Part shown: positions 55,290 to 64,000 of the stretch, in pieces
Layout: each line of letters starts with the position of its first letter
Position numbering within the stretch: the stretch's first letter is position 1
DNA from: Ligula intestinalis
Lineage: Eukaryota > Platyhelminthes > Cestoda > Diphyllobothriidea > Diphyllobothriidae
Length of the DNA: 64,000 bases
NCBI GenBank assembly: GCA_036362985.1
Contig: JAYGXS010000004.1
Location: 12,637,011-12,701,010 of the forward strand
Direction of reading: 5' to 3'
Translations under genes and position numbers: made by a program
Notes under the pieces: model-generated
Databases searched by the model: none
Told to the model about the DNA's origin: nothing
What the model saw: the letters and a program-made list of their open reading frames with translations, nothing else

Positions 55290-58160
55290 TCGAAAAGAAC
55301 ACACATCCAAAGCACTAGTTTGTGCCAAATGGCGACCGTTTCTCAAATTTTGCTGATCGTTTAAGTTGTTTACTATCAAACGCGAACGGATTTCCACCCA
55401 GGCACGCCAACCAAGTCGTGGAAAAAACCGCGCTACTGTTAGCTGAGCTGACAAAGTAGCACATTAACTTGTCGGAACAGACCGATAGCGCGGTTGAGCG
55501 ACGACAACGGGTAACAGTAGGGTCACAACCGAGAAGACCGGAGGACGCATATAAACTATGGCATTTCGCAGATCAAAAGCAGATATCAGCCCGAATTTTA
55601 AAAGTTTTCATTAGTTAACTAACCCAAGAGCCCATATTTTGGATTGAGGACAGCATGGAGCCAGACTTTAGAAAGAGGGAGTAAGCAAAGCATTTATTGA
55701 CGATAGTGGATCCATCCAAATAGCAGCATCGAAAACAGCTCAAAAGTGCTTGATGCAAAGATCCGAAGAACTTCAGCAGCTGGGTGTTTTCCTTGACCAT
55801 AACACAGACTTGCAATTACTGACCATCTGATCGTAGGGTTCTGTCGCACCCTCGGGCAGGGTGGCCAAGTAAACAGGAGTCTTCGTACCTATAGAAGGGA
55901 GGCTGAGTTAAGGGGAGGCCAGATGATATAGTTATGGAGTAAAGAAATAAATGAGGAACGACACCGTTTGAGCGAGTTGATCGCTGGTCCCTGTGTTTCT
56001 AACTTCACCCCAAAGAATAGGCAGTCAACAGCGCTTTCTTGCCGTCCATGATAGGGGGGGACTATGTGCACCCCCTTGACGAATATCGACGAAGGTATTT
56101 CCAACGCGTTCAGGCTCACTGTGGAGAAGATTATGTACTTGCATGTCCTACTTCAAGCCAAAATTTATCTAAAATCCGTTGTGAGCAAGTGTCTTAAGAA
56201 GCCGCGTCTTCAGCAGTCGAAACGGAAAGACCCTAAGTTCTGACTCGCAATCCCTTATCCGATAAAGGCATCAGGGGTGACTGCAAGAATCCTGAAACCA
56301 TTCGGTATCGGTGTGGCTAATAAGCCGGAATCAACCATCAGACAGCAGTTAATTAGACCCAAAGACCCGCCATTCTCGAGAGAAATATAGATAGTGGCCT
56401 AGAACGTACCATGTCAAAACTGCAATACCAGGTATATTGGTGAAGCGGAAATACGCCTTGGCACAAGGTTTTATGAGCATCACCTCGCACTCAACCACAG
56501 GGTTAAGCCGTCTATGGTCTATGACCTCGTACCGCAGAAAAACCATATTTTTGCCTTGGATAAAGCAAGGGTAATAGGCCGAGTCAATGACAAGATGACG
56601 AGAATCCTTTCAAAAAGGTGATCTTCGGCTGACACACTTAACATAGCCACAGACATTCATACCACCTATCAGGCGGTTTGCACACGGCTCTAATCAGTTC
56701 GAACATGGCCAACAGGACGGTAAAACGGACTGGCCCGTGGACCACAACTGAGATCAGAGGAAAGAAATTAGGGGAGCCGGCCAAAAACCACATGACCAGC
56801 ATGGAACACTACCTCACAGCCGCGACTGCGAGTCTGACATGAGCTCACGCGTGCAACAACAACTGATCAGTCCGTCTGCCGATGAAGGGCAGACTAGTAA
56901 GCACGCTGACTTGCCAACAATTATAACAGCCGTAAAAAGGATAAAGGTCACGCGAACACACCAGCGGTCAATCTCACGATCAATTAGCAGCGAACAGGCA
57001 GGTCAAAGTTCGTGCGTCGAGCAGGCACGTGGCAAAACTGAAACAGACACGACAGACCGGAACAATCACCGCACTACTCTGATGGCGAAATCGAGCGCGG
57101 GTCTGAAACATCGCTCTAAATACACTTTGGTCCATGTCCTACTCCATTCTTCTTCGTCTTCCTTGGGAAATTCTGGAAACTATAAGATATCTGGACCTCG
57201 AACCTTCACGCATGCTGTATATGGGTGTCTTTTTTCTATTAGTCACGATTTTAGATCTCTATGCATGCACTAGCTCAGAAAAAATAATATTTACTCAATT
57301 TTACTTTTTTTCATGCTTTGACCCGGACGTCGAAGACGGCAATGCTAACCTGCTTTTTGAAGCTTTTCGGGCAGATTCGAAGACAAATGCTAAATACGCA
57401 CTTAATTTATCGATTGACGCATGCATTTTGTATGGCCATAACCTACCACAATTTGTGTCGCATGTGATACAATCCCAAAATTTCAGATCAATTCTGTGGC
57501 GTTTGGTCACAAACACAAAGGCATAGACGGTGAATTGCTTTTGAACACTAACCCAGCAAGTTGTTCTTCCTTTCAGAATTGCTTTCTTTAACCTATTGTC
57601 GTGTTAAAACACGGTTTTTGAGGAATAAAGGTGATGAAATTCGTGAAATTCCGCGATCTCTTATTTAACTGGGTACTTTCATTGCTTACAAATAAGTTAT
57701 CTTGTCCGGTTAATAGGCAATGACCATATGCAGTTCAATAAGATGCCGCGAAATTATACACCGGTCTGTTTTCAAGATTCCATGGCTCATGCCACTTTTT
57801 CCCTTATCCGGAAAGCCTAAATATATCGAACCTATTAGTCTGCAAAAAGGCAGCTTACATGGCAGCATAATAATACGGGCATCCCATTCAGGTCGATAAT
57901 GTCCCAATTTTTCTCCTCCTTTCAAAGGAATTGAACATTTTTGATATGTAGGTTGCTTGTAGTATTTATCATCTTAGTGATTAAGAGCTAGTGATGCCTG
58001 TAGTGCATACAAGCCTGTAAGACCACGTGGACGCGATTGCCGGGACAAGAACTTTATTCGCCTGACCTTTCGGATTCATGTTCGAACTCATAATCAGATG
58101 CCGGAAAATTCCTACACACGCTGGTGCAATAATTATAGGATGCGGTCGCTGTGATAATTT
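55290..58160. repeat. Segmental duplication, copy C side
   Basis: Partner of 33140-35090: 3' flank, last exon and first part of intron 6, with matching order of many words but clear divergence. It includes a Penelope-like insertion (56260-56640) whose counterpart I do not find in copy B. Confidence 0.75.
56260..56640 (+). mobile_element. Penelope-like GIY-YIG fragment in intron 6 of copy C
   Basis: The plus strand reads RILKPFGIGVANKPESTIRQ, LIRPKDPPFS, then PCQNCNTRYIGEAEIRLGTR (the YIG part, here RYIGE), FYEHHLALNH and KNHIFALDKARVIGR. Two stops lie just before the GIY-YIG part. Its sequence differs from the fragments at 39 kb and 63 kb, so it represents a separate family. Confidence 0.75.
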
Positions 58161-59329
58161 ACGGCTCCCGCTGCATTTACCTCTGGGGCTTGGTGGCGGT
58201 CGTGGCAGTAATTAGGTCGCTGGCTGACAGCTCAAACCATTAGACGACAGCTCAACGCCGAACGCCGGTTATCCTGACTGTCAACTAATTAGTCACAGTC
58301 GGTTAGCACCAACTCTGGGCCTATTTATGAAGAAGAGAACTTTATTTGCATGACCTCTCGGTTGCCCTCTCGAAACCATAGCCAGAGGGAGTAGCGGAAA
58401 TAGGTAGATTGTACGCAGGGAACTGCCCTATGCTACTGGATGACCATGAAAACTAACAGATCTCCCCCCCCCCCCTTTATCGAGAATAGTTACCCGCTTG
58501 TGTGCTAATTGCTCGTGCAGGTCGTGACCTGCTGAAATTTACCCACTCCTGCTGGATTTAGGCCTGTCTGGGTCCCTGATTACGCGTCAGACTCGACTAT
58601 AGCGACGCCCACCTGCTGATGCTGGGAAACCACACGAAACCTAAACAAAACAGCGATCGATTTGTTGTTTATCCTACAACACACTATCGGTAGTTCAGGC
58701 TGTTTTGACCTTCCACTCTACAGCCTTCACTTGCCAGCGCTAGTCCAGAAAAGAGGAATTTCTAATCCAATCTCAGGTCTGTCTGGCTTGGAAAGTTCGC
58801 CATCGAGATAATGCGTGTGGGCTGACAAAGTTTGCATGAAGATCAAAAAGCTCATAAGCACCAAACAAGCCAGTCAGTAAAAATAGCTGATAAAGTCAAC
58901 AACAGTAACGTTATTGATGACAAAAAATGCAGACTGTACTGCCGAGCGCAACCCAGTTACTTTTTCAAGAAGATTTACTAATGCTCTCATTGTTGTTTAA
59001 TGACACGCATGTACTAAGAAAGTAATTTTGGCTTGATAAACTTACCCTCTAAAATGGTCTTGGTGCCTTTGTAACTAGTCATATCAGTGTCGACGTATCC
59101 CGGACAACACTAAAAGGAGACATTGTAAAAACATAGTCAGGAATTTGGATGATTTTGCAAAATGCATGTCTGAATCCCCTACATCCAAGACAACGATGAC
59201 TTTACGTGGTTTGATCTGTTCAAAAAACGTTATTACCCCTCCCTGCATCACTAACAACAGATTTGCCGATTAAGGTTCACATGGTAGGCAAAGGTGACTG
59301 GAATGGCATCTTCTGGCTCATAAGCCGTC

Positions 59330-59445
59330 ATCAGCCAGCTATACCGAACCGCAAATGGTGCAACAACCGAGGCTCGAGCTCGCGACCTCTTGATAAGAAG
59401 TCTAACGCTCTAACCCTTGCGCCACTAGCTCCCTGCGTTGCCACT
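59330..59445 (-). mobile_element. tRNA-derived SINE-like sequence in intron 5 of copy C
   Basis: Minus strand: GTGGCGCAAGGGTTAGAGCG (A box region), CTTCTTATCAAGAGG, GGTCGCGAGCTCGAGCC (B box region). Spacing between boxes is tRNA-like and the head resembles that at 54.6-54.7 kb. The anticodon stem is imperfect, so I do not call a tRNA gene. Confidence 0.6.
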
Positions 59446-59458
59446 TTAGATCTGCGCC

Positions 59459-59790
59459 CAGCCTGAAACAACAGCAGACCGTCCGTGCTCGCTGAAGTAA
59501 AACTTCACTGGTTCTGCACCTCCCCTCCCCCCGGAACAAGTGACCCACAATTCAAACGTTAACACCTCCCCCTGACCTGCACAACCTATCGCCGCAGAAT
59601 TTACGTCCCCGTAACCCTCTCTCGAAACGCTATTCCACTTCGCTGTTACCTCTGCCCCCAAAACCTCTAGTACCACATTCCCAGCCCTCACTTTTTATTT
59701 AGTCTGACGATGAACAAGTGATACCTGTTCGAAAAACTAGTACAATTCGATTTTCCGAAGATCTGCTTCCTTTTCATCATATCATCTCTG
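59459..59790 (+). repeat. Penelope-like 3' tail, matches 36905-37250
   Basis: GCCTGAAACAACA, CACAACCTATCGCCGC, CCAAAACCTCTAGTA, CATTCCCAGCCCTCACTTTT and AGTCTGACGA are in the same order as behind the GIY-YIG fragment in intron 6 of copy B. Here the tail sits in intron 5 of copy C, so it moved independently of the gene duplication. Confidence 0.7.
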
Positions 59791-60179
59791 AATGCAATTT
59801 TCTTCACTTATCCTAAATTGACACTCGTTGGTGAACAGTAACCAATCGCTAACGGATCTCAATCGTCCAACTCTGCGTTGCCAGCCGCTGTGCGGCTGGT
59901 GGCGGGGCTCGAGGATGAGCCCCTAAGACAGTAAGCTCAGTTGGCGATCGGTGGTGTTTGTGCATGGCAATAATTTCTGGGTATTTTGCATAACATATCC
60001 GGTTCTCTGTCTATGGTCAAATTTGCATGCAGTTTACGCGGGCTGCTGACCGGTGAGGTTACCAACAAGTTCGCTGGATGTTCTCATAAAAGCCAGCTGC
60101 CCTCTCTCATAATTTTGTTGTCTTCTGTTCTTAGGTAATTTCTCACTTGCTTTGATAATCAATATAACTTACCGTCCAC

Positions 60180-61200
60180 GCTCGTTCACACTGTCGCTTG
60201 GTGTGAGTTGGACTACCACTGTGTCTGACGGCAAACCCAGACGGAGGCAAGCGATGGCGACAACAGCCCCACGAGACCATATACCGGGTCGGAATACAGG
60301 CGAACGCGAGCAATCATCGGGAATGGATGACAGTGACGGGAATCGCCAGCTCCGTAGCAGTCGCGACACAACCGTGGTTACCTACGTTCATGTGTTTGCG
60401 GACCGGCGTAAACGCGACCTGATTGGAAGATACGCGGAGAGCGAGCATAAACAACGGGCAATGTGAACCCAATCAATGGCTGTTTTCATCCCGACGCCAC
60501 CTCCCTTCCTCCGACAGAGCACAGCCCCGGAGTGCCACGCGTCAAAGTTGGGCTGTGTGGAGTATCCACCACTTGCATGAGACACGCTCTGCAATCCAGC
60601 ATTCCCCAGCAGCTGCTTGCTGGACCCGAGAAAGAGCCCCCGGGCAAACAGGAATGAAGTAGTACCGCAGGTGAACAGTGTACGTTCATAAATGAGGCTA
60701 AAATTCTGCAGCATAAAGCAAGATTTTTCGCGGATTCGGGAACGAGTCTCCGACAGCCAACCTCGGTCTTCGATTGGATATCAGCTCCAGAGAACAGCAA
60801 TGGCAAACAACTGCAATAGTACAATGTGGTCGACATGTTCCGGTTGGGTTTAGTACTTTCCATTTAAAGCCCTGACCAGTTTATAAAAGATCAACATAAA
60901 GTTGTTGCCTAAAAGAAGCAAGTGGACCACAGCCGTTGACAGGGGTTTCGGTTTCTATGATTCTGTGCACATGATGCTGTAATATTTGAACATCAAGTGG
61001 TGGAAAAGTAGAGATTATCTGCGGCCGTTGTCCGATTGATTCCTTGAATAAAACGGGCAGGTATCTACTCGAAAGAATTAGTTCCAGCAATAACTGACAT
61101 AACTCACATGTTCCGTCTCTGACATCCTCTCTGATGTCGCCTCAATTTAGGCGATTATGCGATCAACTGGAGACTTAGCTTTTAGAAGTTGGTCTTCGCC
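60180..61200. repeat. Intron 5 of copy C, paralogous to 37500-41200
   Basis: Shared order with copy B intron 5: CGAGACCA, CGCCAGC, GGACCGGCGTAAA, AATATAAACAACGGACAA-type word, CCCCGGAGTGCCAC, TCGGTCTTCGATTGGA, AGAACAGC, ATGTGGTC and GACC(A)GTTTATAAAAGAT. Copy B has extra blocks between these anchors (MITE, Penelope-like, LTR-like and an unclassified block at about 38358-38945). Short open frames here are not genes. Confidence 0.7.
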
Positions 61201-63104
61201 GCTGCGTCACGTTTAACATGTATGATGCAGCACCCACTAGAACACCACTAAGGCCGATTAGATCAAGCACACTTTTAACTATAACATGTAAATACTGCTG
61301 TTGTCGCGATGACCTGGGTAGAAGCGGAGGTACAGCGGGATGAGCAAACCCGAGGAAGTCACTCGAAAAAAATCTCGCAATTCTTTCTAACCTTCAAGTG
61401 CACCATCGGTAAGTAATAACTCACGCGGATAGGTGAAATATCTTCTGAATAACGATACTCACCGCATTGATGAGAATTTTTCGTGGATCATCTTTCAACT
61501 TTTCAGCCAGGATAAAAGTGGCTTTCGTGAGTCCAAGCTTGGAGACTGCGTAAGCTGATTTTGGCCAGCCAGCTGAGGCCAAATCGTCCGATTCAGCTGG
61601 CCTGGTTCCCAACAAAGGAAAACAAAATCAGTTTTGTTATTTACCAATAATTAGGCAAACTGCATAATTCATCCTAATTTCGTTTGAGTTACAATTAAGT
61701 GCGGGCGAGACTGTGTTTCGAAATTCACTGACAACGTTAATATACATATATGACAATGACATTATACCGTACTTCCGCATAGGTACTAGCTAAAATGCCA
61801 AACGCGTGTTTCGCCGATGTTTCTGGTGCTGCGTGACACATCAACGAGGGGTTCGGCTCCTCAGTGGGTCCCTCAACGTCCTCTATGCGGTTTATAGCAT
61901 ATGACCTCCGGATGATAATCAAGAAAAAAATCGCGGAACTTATTAGATGCACGGCATGGAAGTAGGTGGACGGTACATGACTTTTAAGAGCTAGGCGCTA
62001 GATTTCGATGAAAATTTTCGTCAAAGACAATAAACTACCGTGGAAAAACCACGGGAATGTCCATTCTCTAAACGAGTAGCACTACAAGTAGTGTGAATTC
62101 TATATGACAATGCTATTTTACCGTACTTCCACGGTACTAAGCAATTTCTTTCTGCGTCCGCGAATAAACGGCAGAACTGACTGGCCACATTTGTCATACC
62201 ACAATTTCGAAATCCTCCACCTAATTCAACGAAAGTCACAATCTTTGATTTTGCCCAAGATGGAGGGATTTAGGAGTTTCAGTCAACAAAAAAGTAGTCT
62301 GTTTATGAAAACGCGCTAGTAATACAATTTCAGAGGCAAGGCTACGTAAGTTAAAAATCTACAATATGCCTGTACTGCAATTCCAAAATCCTCCTGCTAA
62401 CTGAGCTAACTTTGAAAGCTTTGACTGTGTCCAAAGTCGAGGAATTAAAGGGTTTCGTTTGATAGATAAATGAGACAATTTATGAAAACACACCCTTAAT
62501 ACGTCTTCAGATGAAAGGCTAGGTAAGTTAAAAAGTTTGCAAGAGGCCTGTAGAATTACTCAGGATATAGTAAAACGACAGACGTAATAAACTTCTGGCG
62601 ACAGGAAAATAGACGTAATTTCTCGATTGTTCTTGTCTATCGAAGTACTTTATAAAAGCGAGCATGTGATCGTTAAGCTGTACTATCTTCAGTTCCATAA
62701 GCTAATAGCGTGCCACTGCACTGCCCCTTAGGTTATTTCGATGACGCCTGCCCTGCCGCGATTCTGACTCCATGGAGCAAAAACATGGGGCAACACAAGT
62801 AAATGAGCACATACGTAGAACCGCAGTAAAATGGTCTCTCCAGTGGTATGCAAGCGAAGCATCTGAAGAAGCTTAAGATACTTCCATAAACAAAATAGGG
62901 AAACACGAAACTGGCCAATTTATGAAATGCGGGCAGGCAAAATATTCTGAGACGCAAGACCTAGTGCACGTAAAATCTCAAAACAAACCTGCCAGATTAC
63001 GCAAGTGCACCAAGAGGGATATCTTCTCCCGAAGAAGACGAAAAACATTTCCCCAAAACACAATTAAACCTGTGCCAGCAGTAAACGTTAACAATACTTT
63101 ATTT

Positions 63105-63895
63105 CTCATCAGGCCTTTACATTTATAGGGTAATTAAGTAAATTGACTATGCGGGTTAGTAGAAAAAAGGAAGGACGGTTGTCAGGGGAGGGGGAATGGG
63201 GGGTCAAAACGGGGTCAACATTTGATCCGCGTTAGGGGGAGCTGGTAGTCGGTTGATGTGTTAAGCCGCTGGCTGTTGGATTAGCAGCTTTTGACCATGG
63301 TAACTGTGGTGCCGCGACGAAATTCTTTTGGGCGCAAAGGATGGGTCGGCGTAGCCTGATTGCGGCCGCTTCTGCCGTAGCCAAGAGACGCTGTCCAAGA
63401 AATTTTGAGTAGCTTGAGGGTACCTTGTAGATAACTCGGAAGGCCTCTTTGGCATCCACGCGATGGTCAGAGTCTACCAGATGCGCTAGAATGGAACTGT
63501 TAACACCCTTTAGTTGACCCTTTCCTAACCATGCTGGGAGTGTTCTCGGACTCTTTTGGACAAACGCCGACTCGTGCGACCAATGTATACCGCCCCACAG
63601 GAACAGGTAAATGAATATATGCACATGGATGTGGTCTGGGCTGGCAATTTGTCCTTGATCTCTCCGTATAGGATGGAAGCGGTGGAGAAGAGTACGTGGG
63701 CGTTGGCTGCTGGGAAGGTGGTTGCTACAGCTTGACTCAGGCGCCTCCTTAGAAGTTCGCTTGGTCCGTCCCCTTGAAATGGGACCCTGATAAATATTCG
63801 TCAGGCCTGATGAGAATTATCGAAAACAAACGCATGTTCGCCAATTCATCTTCTGAATTTTTCAATGGGAATTTTCGCAAAAATACTTTATTTAT
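63105..63895 (-). mobile_element. Penelope-like element 3' part with GIY-YIG domain
   Basis: The minus strand from about 63720 reads ANAHVLFSTASILYGEIKDK, then MCIYSFTCSCGAVYIGRTSR (GIY-YIG core, YIGR). After a frame change it reads ILAHLVDSDHRVDAKEAFR, VIYKVPSSYSKF, GQRLLATAEAAAIRLRRP and QLPWSKAAN. The 3' tail (63105-63240) and the outer sequence (63795-63895) both match parts of 35085-35250. It lies in intron 4 (between the fifth and sixth coding exons) of copy C, 26 bp or more from the next exon. The reverse transcriptase is absent. Confidence 0.85.
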
Positions 63896-64000
63896 CTGGC
63901 ATTTTTTCGCATCAACTTACCTTATAAAGTTATGCATGAGCTCATAGAGCTAATCCATCGTCATCCGATTCACGAACTTTTCATAAAGCTCGTTGCCAAG

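Larger units (their letters stand above)
55773..64000 (-). pseudogene. CBR1: Carbonyl reductase 1-like, copy C (partial, probably pseudogene)
   Basis: Third tandem copy, running off the right edge. Recognised exons, minus strand: 63921 to beyond 64000 (80 nt of exon 5), 61463-61601, 59046-59109, 55773-55888. The exon at 61463 keeps SAYAVSKLGL (catalytic Tyr and Lys). Exon 7 reads CCPGYVDTDMTSYKGT, and the last exon reads TKTPVYLATLPEGATEPYD. In exon 5, CAG (Gln) of MTMDQLYEL is TAG (63950-63952), which stops the protein before the catalytic Tyr. The ancestral terminal TAA is ACA, so the frame runs four codons further to TGA. Splice sites are otherwise intact (GTAAGT, GTGAGT; TTTTAG, CTATAG). 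Exons 1-4 lie outside the window. Pseudogene status rests on one base change and should be confirmed in reads. Confidence 0.85.

Noticed and set aside
59370..59445. tRNA gene
   Set aside because: A-box and B-box words are present, but the anticodon and acceptor stems do not pair convincingly; a SINE head fits better.

Overview
This is a eukaryotic, repeat-rich nuclear window. It most likely comes from a parasitic flatworm, probably a tapeworm. The support is non-LTR retrotransposons of several families, Penelope-like elements with GIY-YIG endonuclease domains, a Ty3/Gypsy element, a mariner-type MITE, and introns of only 36-41 nt, a size class known from flatworms. Nothing bacterial (operons, Shine-Dalgarno sites, CRISPR) is visible. 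The species is inferred, not shown.

The conserved cellular genes are a tandem array of three carbonyl-reductase genes (short-chain dehydrogenase/reductase family, CBR1 type), all on the minus strand. Copy A (16144-23498) and copy B (33559-44259) can each be assembled from eight coding exons with matching phases. They give 277 and 278 residues, the size of human CBR1 (277), and keep the N-S-Y-K catalytic tetrad. Copy C (55773 to beyond 64000) shows its last exons, an in-frame TAG and a lost terminal stop, so it looks like a pseudogene. A 36-nt intron inside what looks like one long exon is the key to reading these genes: the TAA that seems to break copy A lies inside that intron. A small unidentified spliced gene (22411-22930, plus strand) sits inside intron 1 of copy A.

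Layout: 1-3.1 kb, no gene recognised. 3.1-13.7 kb, a graveyard of LINE fragments on both strands, including one cut by a 10-N assembly gap (10588-10597). 14.9-15.9 kb, a large inverted repeat. 16.1-23.5 kb, copy A with RTE debris in intron 4 and the nested gene in intron 1. 24.5-33.1 kb, LINE fragments and an RTE element split by a solo LTR. 33.6-44.3 kb, copy B, whose introns 5 and 6 carry Penelope-like fragments, a mariner MITE and an LTR-like insertion. 44.0-44.1 kb, a perfect 74-bp palindrome. 44.6-48.5 kb, a nearly complete LINE. 49-52.3 kb, an inactive Gypsy element. 55.3-64 kb, copy C. Introns and the 3' flank of B and C are recognisably paralogous, so B and C arose by segmental duplication and were then hit by different insertions.

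Every transposon open reading frame seen here is broken by stops, frameshifts or catalytic substitutions. All coordinates come from reading by eye; no alignment or search was run.
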